From assembly GCF_001625305.1 (NCBI RefSeq), contig NW_017803865.1, forward strand, positions 119,999 to 183,998: DNA of 64,000 nt, given 5' to 3'. The position numbers were made by a program, and so were the translations under genes. This DNA comes from Branchiostoma belcheri (Eukaryota; Chordata; Leptocardii; Amphioxiformes; Branchiostomatidae). Below the pieces are notes generated by a model that saw nothing but the letters and a program-made list of their open reading frames with translations, ran no database searches and was not told where the DNA came from. Positions 11,733 to 23,200 of this stretch are shown in pieces. The number at the start of each line of letters is the position of its first letter. Position 1 is the first letter of the stretch.

Positions 11733-12010
11733 TAACAATAACGGGTGCCAGACTGGGAATTAAATAGCCTACACACAGATAGCAAAGTACCTAGATAGAA
11801 ACCTATGTAGGAAAGTGTCTTCGCCGTTGTTCATTTTAATCTCATTGAAACAGAAGTGATTCTATATACTGGTATGTTGGTATGTTGTATGTATACCCAA
11901 ATAAACAATGATGTCTTAGCAAACAAGAAATGACAGACCGGGGGGTTAACCTATACACTGTAGCCTTTCCGAAGAATGCACATATTGAAAAAGTGATATT
12001 TGATAGGCCA
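11733..12010. repeat. Intergenic duplicated sequence, copy 1
   Basis: Two blocks match 19.1-19.4 kb: ggtgccagactgg...cctacacacagat (about 11742-11780 vs 19116-19155), and taacctatacact...cctttccgaagaatgcacat (about 11945-12005 vs 19315-19375). It flanks the 3' end of gene 2 as the 19 kb copy flanks the 3' end of gene 3, so it was probably carried along in the tandem duplication. Confidence 0.6.
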
Positions 12011-12332
12011 GGATTACACGTCTTTGTCTAGTCAACACATTTTCCAACTGTCCTTCCAGACAATCCTTGTTTTACATATATATATCTTCAACAGTACCAA
12101 TCTGTAGATGGTAATATAAGACCAAGCATACTTTGATCTATCTTTGACTTTGATGTCAGTGTAAAAAGACATCTTTCATCGAAGCACAATAAGTAATTGT
12201 AATGGTAGAGTATATTCAAATACAATAACACTTCAAATAACATGTTATGCTTTTTATAATTACTTCACTCTCACACCAAATGGGTTTTGCTTGCTGACTT
12301 TCAGTCTATCCTGGTTGAGGCTGTTCTTTTCT

Positions 12333-13967
12333 TTACTTCTTTTTCCAGAGACGCTTGAAGGGTCTGGTGATGAGATATTCCACTATCTCCGCCACAGTGA
12401 TGATACTGGCGCCGATGAACAGGCCCAGAGAGCCGCCGATCGCACCTGAAGAACGGAACCAAACAGATAAACAATCATGGCGTTGAGTATTGCTATACAT
12501 CAAAGAAAACATATCGGAAACCTATACCAATGTATGCTTGATACATATTGATATATACCAATAAAATGTATGATTGCCAGTGCACTGACAAGCCGGAAAG
12601 GACGTTACTTACTGAGCAGGTCTTCCTCCGTCATCGCCCTCTTCTGGATGATCGACTTGCTGTTCAGCGACTTATAGAAGACGTCGAACGCACAGTAGTT
12701 TCTCCTGTACGACAAAACCGCGAAACACATATTAAAAGTAAGGCCATATGGGAGCAAATCCTTTGTCAATATGTTTACGGTAAGTGATTCTAGCTGCAGC
12801 AAACCTTATGGAAGTTTTGCAGAAATAGGGAGACAATCGTTCATCATGGTTATGTCATCCAACGATTTGTAGAAGTCTAGGGAAGTTGATATCACACCCA
12901 AGGGTAAGTATCAACATCAGAAAGTTCTGTAATGTATAGCATACTCCAAAAATTCGTCCTGTCCCAGCTTGTCTATTAAGGAAGGGCTCATGGCAGCTCC
13001 AGGGTTGGGCCAGCCAGCGTAGGACACAGACTTGCCGTACGTACCCAGCTCACACGGGGTCGGGCACTGGCACGGCAGGCGGCCCCGAGTGATCAGGTCT
13101 GCAAAAAAACGTACGTTAGAGATGTCATTGATACACGGGAGACACTAAATATTGGTGATCAACGTTACAACATACAATCAACGCTATTCTAAGCACCCGT
13201 CTTCCTTTTGATTTTATTGTTCATAAAAATTTTTCGCCAATAAAACGAGGAAGGCCACGAGGAAGGCCACGATGAAGGCTACCATTCCTGCGGAAGTCAC
13301 ACAAAATCGACACTTACTGTAGACTGACGTCACACAATTCACGACTGTAAGAGGCTCACAGATCTCCATGTTCCCTGGGAAAAACGGAATTAGTGATTCG
13401 ATAAGGAAACTAAAATCACATAGTTACCATTCTAACGTTACTCTTTATTGACGTGTTCTATAAGTATTGAGTGCTAGATATTTCAATCTTTTTTCAATAT
13501 GTAAAAGCTCACTGAGGTAAGACTAATTAAGTCCGCAGGGTAAGAAAATACTTGAATTGTTTGTAATTAAATTTTGCAGAAACAGTACAAGCCGACCCGG
13601 GTTGGACGAACATCCGGGTCCCGGCAGAGCATGCTGGGATGTCAGGATCTGGATGTCATATCGAGGCTGAAGCTACCCCGGGTCAGAGATTACAGTCTCG
13701 TTCCCAGCGTCTATTTTCCTTGACAAAAAACTCCAACTAACCTGGCAGTTCCATGGCGGTACAGTTACACATGGTCTCCACCCAGTGCGCCCTACACTCC
13801 AGCAGACAGCCCGTCAGGGTGTAGGTGTCAAAATGCTGCAGTTCCTTCTCTTCACACTTTCCCCACGGAGGAATCTCATTTTTATACTGACGACAGAAAA
13901 CAATTCATCTATGAACACGTCAGGCTTATACACTGCTAATTTATAGCAAACACAAACGCTCGCACAC

Positions 13968-14017
<50 letters not shown>

Positions 14018-14060
14018 GCACGCACGCACGCACGCGCACGCACGCACGCACGCACGCACA

Positions 14061-14092
<32 letters not shown>

Positions 14093-14094
14093 CG

Positions 14095-14142
<48 letters not shown>

Positions 14143-17100
14143 TGTACACACACACACGCACGCACGCACGCACACACACACACACACGAACACATTAACA
14201 TGCATACACACACAGAAAGACAAACACACACGGACAGACAAACACAGAGGGAGAGAGAAAGAGAGGGGGCAGACACATACAGAGGTAAACAGACACACAG
14301 GCAAACACATTTTTAGCGCGTCGTGTCACCTTAATTTTCGATATCCCCACATAGGCATGTGTTCCCGGCCCGATGGCGATGCCCTGTGTGTCCATCTTGG
14401 CGGGCTCCCCTCGGGGATGAACATGAACTTTTAACCCCACGTCGGACGACCCGCCTTGAGTTGGATCTTCTGAGTATTGGTCCTAAGAATATTATACAAG
14501 AAATGATAACGAGTAGTTTGGTGGTTGCCACTACTTGTGAGTTTTCCTTTTGTTACAACAAATCATAGGGCTAATGTTTTTTTTTGTTCTTTTGAATGAA
14601 ACTTACAGCTTGCACATTTATGACGAGGTGAAGCCCGTTGCCTGACCCGGAGATGGTCTGTTTGACGGATTCCGTCCCGATGTCGCCATTGAAGACGTAA
14701 CAGTTGCCGAACTGGGACAGTGTGCGGGTGAAGTTCTGGGGTAAACAAACAACACATTTGAGAAAGAGAAGTTCTATGAACCCTTATTTACGGATTTTGC
14801 TAACCCTAATTTCAGGGGTTTGCTAACCCAAATGTAGCCCTGATTAAGGGTTTTTGTTAACCATAATTTAAGGTTTCTGCTAACCCTAATAGGTTTTTGT
14901 AAAAGACTATTCTGTAAATGGGAATGGGTGATGACTTTAAACCGTGATCGCCTGTATACACTGCAGTACGTTCACGTTCCTTAATGTTATTGCTACCTTA
15001 ATGCCGCAAGGTTCCCCTCTCCAGGAACAATCGACCAACCCATCCTGCAGTTGGAACCCGGCGTACTCAGTGATGCCGGCCAAGTCGTAGTAGAAAGGAG
15101 TTGGGGTCGGTGTAGGTGTGGGGCCGTCATTGTAGAAGACCCCCGTTCCAACTAGGCCAAACCGTTTGGGGAAGGCATACAGCGGCTCCAAGTAGACATT
15201 GATTCTAGGATTGCCGGCTACCTTTCTGAAGGCATACCTGTTATTAAAGACATTAATCCTATGAGTCACAGCGATGGTAATTGCTGATCTTTCCAGGGGG
15301 ATAGTGGTCTGTCTATTAAAGTCCAAGTTTACTGAGCTGTGTTGCAGGACGAGAACAAGATTTTTATATCGGACATGTTATTTTCTTTCGATCACCATTC
15401 CGTTGTACACAGACATTCTATCATGCACTCTGTAGTCTTAATTGTTTTGACTTTTCGTTGAATATCACTCAAACCACGGCCGAGCTAGTTTGACTGTGGA
15501 ACAACATTAAACCAATACGTTGGCAAACTTACTTGTTGAAGTTACAGAAGGTGACAGCTGGGAAGTCCATAGATTTCTCAAACTTGAGAGACACGTCTGT
15601 GACAGTGTCATAAGAGAAATACGCCAGGAAACTGGAATCGAAAGAAACAAGGGTAGCGTTGTACATTTGTATTTATAACATGCACGTGGAGTAGAGCCAA
15701 CTAACGTTGCTTGGCATATCTGATTGATGTACACATCAGGTCAAGTGTGTGTAGAGCAGATGCATACTGACCTTATAACAACTATGTCAATATTGACGCT
15801 GGTCTGTAAACGTGCGTTTTACGCAAGGTCGATTTGGGTCACCTTTTTACCGTTTCCGAACGATAACTGTAAACACCCTCGCTCTTGCTACACAATTGAC
15901 ATCGTCTAGTTCAACACAGACAAATATCTAAGCAATTTCACAAGATGACTTACGTTTCTGTTATCAGGTAAGAGGCATATCCAAGGCACCCGAGGAAAAT
16001 GCAGGTCCATATCAGACGGGCTCCCCAGTTTGGGGCGTCTGCGATCTGGTGAGAGGTAAACTGGGTTATTTGACTTATTATGGGTTCACCACACCACGAA
16101 GTGGTGGTGAACCCATATTGCTTTTTCTGATGTTTCTTCTTCTCCTCCTGCCATTTCTTTAAATGGATTCAGCTTCTTCATTTTAGGGCCTAAGGTCCTG
16201 AAATTTGGTATGGAGGTACAGTGGGCAAATACCCCTAGGCGTTTTTTAAATTTTGTGNNNNNNNNNNNNNNNNNNNNTTGTGATACAAGCTTTTACAATC
16301 GTTTTATTTGCTTTTTTAGCGGTCCCCATAGGAAAGTACTGTGGGGGCGTACGCGCGTGACGTAATAAGAAAGGAATTCGGCGGTATGCCCATATATGGG
16401 CATGCAAGCATGAACCTGACGCAGACCAATCTATTCTTCTTGCTGATTGGCTGTTGGATTTGATTGGATTAACTCAATTAACACCTGTTCAAAGCCATTC
16501 CATTTTGACAGTATGAACTCAAGTGTTTTGGTAGGTACAGCACAGGCCACGAAATACGCATCGATTTTCGAGGGACGTTCTGCGGGAGAGTGCAGGACGC
16601 TGTGCGGGACTTCCCTCGGGAGAGTGCGTGACGTCCTCCGGGATAGTGCGATACGTTCTGCGGGAGAGTGCGGTACGTCCAGCGGGAGAGTGCGGTACGT
16701 TCTGCGGGAGCCAGACATTTTGCTCTTCTCTGTTGGAACAACGCAAGTTGGAGGTCAATGACCTGCGCCCGGCGTGTAAACAAAAAAGTTACGCGGTACG
16801 TAATGTGTATCGTCGGCGCGCGCGCCACGGTATCAACAATTTTCCGCAATCTTTACCAACTAGTATTATCTAGGTTCTGTTATCGATCTCCGAAGAATCA
16901 CCAAAATTGTAGAGTGTACAGGCGTTCGTTTGTTGTTGCTGAGAACATCTCGAGACGGCTTCCTGGCGAGCGTCCAGGGCTTGCATGCCCGACAGTTTTC
17001 GAAGATTGGACAGGGAGCGGCTGTAATATTAAAGGAGCCGGCGGCTTCTGCTAGCCGGGTTGATAGTTAAGTAACATCAAGGTGGTTCAAAAGCAAACCT

Positions 17101-18425
17101 GATAAAGAAGGAAACCCCGTAGTTAATAGTTGAAAGTCTTGGTGCCTTGAAGCGATCGATACCGCCATGCTGTTTACTTTTTATGACATACAATGCAGTG
17201 AGTGATGTGTATCGCACCGAGTTAGCTCGGTTGGAAACGCGCAAGGCGGCAATCCCAGGCATTGCAAGTTCGAACCCCAGTGCATCGGACATAAATATTT
17301 TTAGCAATTTAACATTTTTAACAATTTTATCATTTTTAACAATTTTATCAGTTTTAACGATTTTAACAATTCTGCATTTTAACAATTTCAACATTTTTTT
17401 TATTTTCGTTGTTTTGCTTTTAACATTCAAAAACTGATTGTTCTTACTCAAGAATGTCAATAACTTAGAATGTTAGTCTTTTGTATTTTTCCAACATACA
17501 AACTAAAATCACTTTGATGTTGTCACAAAAGTATTGATCTGACAAGAGAGAAGGAGTACGGTACTCTGCCAGTGTGAAGAATCTACAGAGGTATTACCAG
17601 TCACTAGTAGCAAGAGATAGACCACATTGAATGATGACGATGAGGACGAATCATATGAAGTACTATCATAGCTAGTACAGAAATTCTACTGCTTTACTTT
17701 ACTTTCTTTCACTCTGTACATGCAATTAGCTCACTGGCATGATTTTAAAAATAAAGGTTATGATAATCATATTATATGTATAGCTTATTCAATGTATGGC
17801 TTCATAGTTTATGTGATTGTTAATAACACCTGCACAGAGCATTTCCATACTGACAGTATGTCTTTATTCAAGTGTTTTGGTAGGTATTTCAAGCTTTTCT
17901 GCTCCAGCATTGGAATGCGGGGCATGAACGTTTTTTTTTTTATTTTGAAAATCAACAGTTTGCATTATGCAATTAAAAATCCTAACCAATAAAGTAGGGA
18001 ATAGCTATCCAACTGTTGTTTTAGTTGTATGTTACTTCATATTATAGTTATATCAATGTAAATCATTGTTTTCCCTTGTGTTTCTCATTCTTTCCCTGCC
18101 ATGTCGTAAAATGTGGTGAACCCATCGCTGTATTTGCTCCAAAGCAAATATTGGCCTTTCTAGTTTTAATCCTGGAATTTCCTAGGTGCAACTTTCATTA
18201 CTATTACCATATACATCAATACAATGACGTGATTCACCTCCCTCAGTGGAAACCATTTGAAAATAGGAGTTTATACGTGAAACGTTCATGGTAGTGCGGA
18301 TAGTACTTTAACAACCACATGTCGTCACGTACCTTGTTTAGACCATGGAGCGTCGTTCCCGTCGCAAATTCGTACTCGGGAGAATTTTCTTCTTTTTCTT
18401 CGTCTTCTGCTTTACTTGCGGACAT
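12333..18425 (-). CDS. DEG/ENaC-family sodium channel, gene 2
   Basis: Minus-strand exons: 18425-18333, 16045-15954, 15631-15533, 15237-14997, 14735-14607, 14482-14330, 13886-13742, 13374-13318, 13098-12945, 12704-12613, 12445-12333, giving 455 residues. Landmarks: acidic N-terminus; HG at 27-28 (TTLHG); TM1 (about 41-61, [20 protein letters not shown]); FPAVTFCN; a PTPTPTPTP linker in the finger; [65 protein letters not shown]2 with GLFIGAS (430-432). The C-terminus is short (RLWKKK). The start is the first ATG in exon 1 (gccATGt). Intron 1 (2.3 kb) carries a composite repeat region and the assembly gap. The closest relative is gene 3 at 20.2-24.4 kb. Expected role: trimeric sodium-selective plasma-membrane channel; stimulus and partners cannot be read from sequence. 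Confidence 0.93.
13966..14185. repeat. Alternating purine-pyrimidine tract (AC)n/(ACGC)n in gene 2
   Basis: About 220 bases of pure cacaca and cgcacgca repeats in the intron between gene 2 exons 6 and 7, starting 80 bp from exon 7. Strict Y-R alternation with CG steps makes it a strong Z-DNA former on general grounds. Confidence 0.95.
14785..14905. repeat. Degenerate telomere-like tandem repeat in gene 2 intron
   Basis: Four to five copies of a 20-30 bp unit centred on ttttgctaaccctaat, each holding ctaaccctaa-like sequence. It lies between exons 4 and 5 of gene 2. Confidence 0.7.
16081..16115. repeat. Hairpin-forming inverted repeat, end of a repeat element
   Basis: tgggttcaccac... pairs with ...gtggtgaaccca around a tiny gaa loop, a near-perfect 15 bp stem. 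It starts a stretch (to about 16257) with a degenerate second copy at 18063-18125, which also ends gtggtgaaccca. Confidence 0.75.
16258..16277. other. Assembly gap (20 N)
   Basis: Run of n in the sequence. The true length is unknown, and it lies in the repeat-rich intron 1 of gene 2. Confidence 0.99.
16386..16403. repeat. Perfect 18 bp palindrome
   Basis: atgcccatatatgggcat equals its own reverse complement. It may be a protein-binding site or part of the surrounding element. Confidence 0.8.
16577..16712. repeat. GC-rich 22 bp minisatellite
   Basis: About six units of gacgttctgcgggagagtgc + 2 bases, one carrying a 12 bp insertion. It is GC- and CpG-rich against an AT-rich surround. Frames through it are repeat artefacts. 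Confidence 0.85.
17213..17288 (+). ncRNA. tRNA-like segment, probable SINE head or tRNA pseudogene
   Basis: A box A-like motif (tagctcggttgg) and a box B (gttcgaacccc) are spaced about 35 bases apart, as in a tRNA. The acceptor and D stems do not pair convincingly, so a working tRNA is unlikely. An AT-rich tail of repeated ttttaacaat follows, as in SINEs. Confidence 0.5.
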
Positions 18426-19106
18426 GGCTCCCACCAGCTCAACGCCTGACCCAGTTTTCCCGAATAGATTCAGACAAATGAGTCCCGTACGCTTCTTATA
18501 ACAATATAAAACTAATATAAACTCCTTAGTTTAAACGTTAACCTACGTCTTACAGCGGAAGGTGATGTCGACGTCTGAAAAGTTAGAAAACTTTACACTT
18601 GAGAAACATGGTGTCCTAGTCAAAGTAGGCCGAATCGCGGTAAAGAACCGTCAAATGTCGATTCCATGTCAGGACGTCATGTTGTTTTAAAGTAATGCGT
18701 CGAAATCCAGATGTTAATTGGTGCATGGGAGTTCCAATTAATGTTATGTTGGGCTTGACAAGCGTACTGTCCCTGATTGGCGTATCCCGTCAAGGGTATA
18801 TTCTTGGCACACACATTCATCGACCGCACAGACTGTACAGCAACAACAACAACACTCATGCCGATCTGTCAACCTATCTTGTACCAATTATAAAGTCGTC
18901 AGGTTTGTGCTCATTATTATAAATCGAAATTACTCAAACTTGAGTAATCAACTCAGAATTTACTCAAAAAGTGGAAAGTAATAAGTTTAATGCCCTTAAT
19001 GAGTCTTTGTCGATGCCCTTTTTAGTCTCATTGACACATGGGTAACACTGGGATGTGGGTGTTGCATCTATACAAACACCAAAGGACACGAAAGAATACC
19101 GATTTC

Positions 19107-19620
19107 TCAACAATAATAGGTGCCAGGCTGGTGGTGAAATAACCCACACACAGATGACTCCAATCTACATAGAAAGTAAGAACTTATATTCCATTGGTTA
19201 AAGTCTTTAAGGTTTTGATTGCAAGATATTACCCAGCAAACGCGTATGTTTGTGTCCTAAGTTGAAGAATACACAAAGAAAGACCGATTTCCCAACAAGG
19301 GTGGCGGCAGGGGGTAACCTATACATTGCTGCCTTTCCGAAGAATGCACATATTGAACACGTGATATTTGACCGGGCAGGATAGAATGGTTTAGTTTAGT
19401 CTACAAATAGTCCGGCTGGATACTGACCTGTTATCATAAACATTAACATAAACATCGCCAACTCATTCAGCATCGAGTTTCAGTCCCACAGCAGTGACAC
19501 CTAAGATCAATGCGCGGGTGTCGTCACAAGGAAATGAGGAAAAATGGGTGCCAGACTGGGGGTCTACTGATGCACAACTACCTTTCCAAAGCGTGCACGT
19601 ACTGAATACGGGATATTTGA
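19107..19620. repeat. Intergenic duplicated sequence, copies 2 and 3
   Basis: 19107-19385 matches 11.73-12.01 kb. 19515-19620 (gtcgtcacaaggaaatg, then atgggtgccagactgg...) matches 24.47-24.60 kb. The two halves also resemble each other (ggtgccag.ctgg; cctttcc.aag..tgcac), suggesting an older internal duplication. Confidence 0.6.
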
Positions 19621-19918
19621 CCAGCCTTGGAGACGTTCCTTTGATCTAGCATAGTATCTGGCAGATGGACTACTGAGTCGTCATCGTCTGTTTAGTACTC
19701 GTAAAGCATTGTCAGAAATAGAGAAATTTTATGACTTTTTAAAATCTCTAACCAAAATAACCAAACTTCAGATGTGTGCTTTTGAATACCAACCAAGATT
19801 TTATATTAGTTCATAAATACCCAAAAGCGATATTTCATTTACACAAAAACAGAATTAGCAATGTTGAAGAAGTTTCATACACTCTTGAAATAACACATAG
19901 TGTTTTTTGTTTTATTAT

Positions 19919-19964
19919 TGAAACAAACAAACAAACAAACAAACAAACAAACAAACAAACAAAA
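19919..19964. repeat. (AAAC)n microsatellite
   Basis: Eleven perfect aaac units. Confidence 0.95.
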
Positions 19965-20215
19965 CATCCGCCCATCACTTATCGAGATTATATTTGAGAA
20001 ACCTTATGCACAGTCCTATCTACAATATGCGTAGACCACACAAGGCCAAGACATGATATTAAGTTACTAATGACCACACCATCCTTTTGTCTGAACATAT
20101 TTGTTTTGTCCAGTTTACAAACTAATAATGCAGATGACGTCAAGCTCCTGGGCGACTTTTCTTACTGCGTTGTCTTTCCGTTTCTAGCCTCTTTACTGTT
20201 TGTCATCGATGATTT

Positions 20216-23200
20216 TCAGTCCATCCTGGTTTTCTTACGGAGACACTTAAAAGGTCTGGTGATGAGATATTCCCCTATCTCCGCCACAGTGATGATACTG
20301 GCGCCGATGAACAGGCCCAGGGAACCGCCGATCGCACCTGAAGAACGGAACCAAGCAACCATTCTTGTATATGTACATGAAGTATTCATAGTATTATTGT
20401 CCATACGTGATACAGAGAAGTGCTGAAGGGTTACGGTACAATGTGGTATTGTGGTGGCAAGATGGAGGGCACGTTACTTACTGAGCAGGTCTTCCTCCGT
20501 CATAGCCCTTTTCTGGATAATCGTCTTGCTGTTCAGCGCCTTGTAAAAGACGTCGAACACACAGTAGTTTCGCCTGTAACAACAAAGTATTGCATTTAGA
20601 GCAAACTTGCAAAGCACCATATTCTTATTCAGAAAAGGTATCTTGGGTCTATTTCAGGGTTTAATGTTCAGGTCAGAAAAATATCAAGACTTACTCCATG
20701 TACGCGGAATTAGTCCTGTACGTTCCTATGGACGGGCTGGCTGCAGCTCCAGGGTTGGGCCAGCCAGCGTAGGACACAGATTTGCCGTATATGCCCAGCT
20801 CACACGGGGTCGGGCACTGGCACGACAGGCGGCCCCGAATAACCAGATCTGAAAACAAATTTTGTAAGTAGAACATGTGAGATCTAGATAGCAATGAGGA
20901 AAGAATATTGGTGACCTGTTGGTGTACTGGTGATATTCGCTGTGCGTGGTGTTCTGTTTTGCGGCGGACATTGTTATGGCTCAGACAAATCACACACACC
21001 ACATCGCCGGAGACTACATGGTGAAGCGTAGTTTTTGCCTGCAAATCTATCTTCTCACATCGACTGATGACCTGCGAGCATCGGTCGATCCCTATCAGTT
21101 ATGCAGTGAGAGAGGACACCAGCCGTGCTCCAGCACCAACCGAAAAAGTCCAGCGAGCTATTTTCCTGCTGTGTGAGGTCGGTTTTTGTCGAACAAGAAT
21201 AGGACAATATCGAAATCAATGTCCATTTTCAACACGAGACTTGTAGTAGGCAATTCTCAACACTATAAGGTTCCTTTGAAACATAGATTAAGGCTTATTG
21301 GGAAAAGTCGCAAAAAAGATACTTACTGTAGACGGACGTCACACAATCCACGACTGTCTGAGGTTCACAGATGTCCAGGTTTCCTAGGAGACAAGTCGGT
21401 AAAATGATTTATGAAAAGACAATTAGAATCACACGTACTGATAACTTATGTGTATGGGTTAGTTTATTGCATGCAAAGAAAGGGTCATTCGAATTTCACC
21501 TCGTCATTTATTCGTGCGGATATGAAGAAGGGTGCGGAGAAACACCTGCCGGCCAAGTCAGAGGAACATCCGGGTCACAGAGGGGAGGGAGATAACATAG
21601 TCTCGTTCCCAACATCCATCTGCCTTGACAAAGAACTCCAACTAACCTGGCAGTTCCATGGCGGTACAGTTACACATGGTCTCCACCCAGTGCGCCCTAC
21701 ACTCCAGCAGACAGCCCGTCAGGGTGTAGGTGTCGTAATGCTCCAGTTCCTTCTCTTCACAGTTTCCCCACGGAGGAATCTCATTTTTATACTGACGACA
21801 GAAAACAATGCATCAAGGACAATCACAAAGTTACCGTCTACGACAACAAGGCTTCATCGTGTCACTGTGTTCTTATGATTGTACTTTCCTGGTATGCTCG
21901 TCTCACATAAGCGAATAGCTCGGTTGACATACCGATATGCCGCCAGCTGCAAACGGTGAACAATTCTCTCATGTTCTCATCTATCCTGAAATCCCCCCCC
22001 CCCTCCCTACATTACAAGTGCTCCATCTTACCGAGATCTTCGATATCCCCACATAGGCATGTGTTCCCGGCCCGATGGCGATGCCCTGTGTGTCCATCTT
22101 GGCGGGCTCCCCTCGGGGATGAACATGAACTTTTAACCCCACGTCGGACGACCCGCCTTGAGTTGGATCTTCTGAGTATTGGTCCTAGGAATATTATACA
22201 AGAAATGATACTCGTCCTGTAAATATTGTGAAGGAAGTGGCGGTCGGTTTAATTCAAAGTATCCTTTTGACAGGACTGCTATTGTATATCTACTACATTT
22301 TCCAACAAATAAGCGCTCAAAGAATATATTTTAATAAAAAAATCTTTCTGACTTACAGCCAGCACATTGAGGATAAGGTGAAGCCCGTTGCCTGACCCGG
22401 AGATGGTCTGTTTGACGGATTCCGTCCCGATGTCGCCATTGAAGACGTAACAGTTGCCGAACTGGGACAGGGAGTGGGTGAAGTTCTGAAAAGATGGCAA
22501 CAAGTAATCGTTCCATTTTGAATTATGAGGAGCAATTAGAGAAATGATACTGACCTTATACCGTGAAAGAGACATGCAGATCACGTGTAAATTTCCTTGG
22601 GGACATGTTGACCCTGGAACCGAGGAGCTAACCTGTATTCTGGCCCTAGGCAACAGTCTGGCAATCAGCTAGCTATCCGATCGCTAACCAGTACTCTAGT
22701 TTCTGTACCTTGCAAAAGCGTGATGATTAGTTTAATTAAGAACATAAATATTGTTCTTACCGAAACGTCGCAAGGTTCTCCCCTCCATGTACACTTGATC
22801 AACGCGTCCTCCAGTTGGAAGCTTGCGAACGTAGTGATGCTGGCCAAGTTGTCGACGAAGGGAGTGGGGGTCGGGGTCGGTGTGGGGCCGTCTTCTAAAG
22901 ACATCCCCGGTCCAACAAAGCTATACCTTTTCGGGAATGCATATAGCGGCTCCAGGTAGACATTGATTCGTGGATCGGTGACAACTTTGTTAAGTGAATA
23001 CCTATTGTTAAAGAAATAAAAATACATAAGTCAGAGGCAATCACTTATCCTATCAAATATAACCACGTGTTCCCAAGTATTAAACAGGTGTATTATCGAT
23101 ATAATTCTTATAATTCTGTTTGTATGGTAATACTTAAGAAGCAGTCAATGTAGACTTACTTGTTGAAGTTACAGAAGGTGACGGCTGGGAAGTCCAGAGA

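Larger units (their letters stand above)
9276..12332. other. Region between channel gene 1 and gene 2
   Basis: Contains the presumed 5' flank of gene 1 with a TATA-like site, one exon-like open frame (10737-10918), an (AC)n run, and sequence shared with 19.1-19.4 kb. Otherwise AT-rich with no further coding signal. Confidence 0.5.
16081..18125. mobile_element. Composite repeat region in intron 1 of gene 2
   Basis: Bounded by the tgggttcaccac hairpin on the left and gtggtgaaccca on the right. Inside are the assembly gap, an 18 bp palindrome, a GC-rich 22 bp minisatellite, a tRNA-like segment and two direct copies of a 60 bp sequence (16480-16537 and 17826-17886, both ending caagtgttttggtaggta). 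No transposase frame is visible and no clear target-site duplication flanks it. It may be one non-autonomous element, or several nested ones. Confidence 0.45.
18426..20215. other. Region between channel genes 2 and 3
   Basis: Upstream flank of gene 2 and 3' flank of gene 3. Holds the duplicated blocks at 19.1-19.4 and 19.5-19.62 kb and an (AAAC)n run. No convincing coding exon seen. Confidence 0.5.

Noticed and set aside
11436-11738. 100-residue VCVCVC frame and its antisense HTHTHT frame
   Set aside because: Produced by the (AC)n microsatellite.
13814-14310. Three overlapping minus-strand frames of 110-125 residues rich in Cys and Val
   Set aside because: They are read-through of the (AC)n/(ACGC)n tract; no domain, no splice logic.
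14359-14568. Plus-strand frame [11 protein letters not shown]..., with a near-identical twin at 22.07 kb
   Set aside because: Looks conserved, but it is the antisense of channel exon 6; the identity comes from the gene 2/gene 3 conversion tract.
16577-16712. Possible CRISPR-like repeat array
   Set aside because: Units are directly adjacent with no unique spacers, in a eukaryotic intron; a minisatellite.
16431-16873. Several overlapping frames of 80-130 residues on both strands
   Set aside because: Open because the 22 bp minisatellite unit has few stops; repeat artefact.
17213-17288. Functional tRNA gene
   Set aside because: Boxes A and B are present but acceptor and D stems do not pair; kept only as a tRNA-like/SINE segment.
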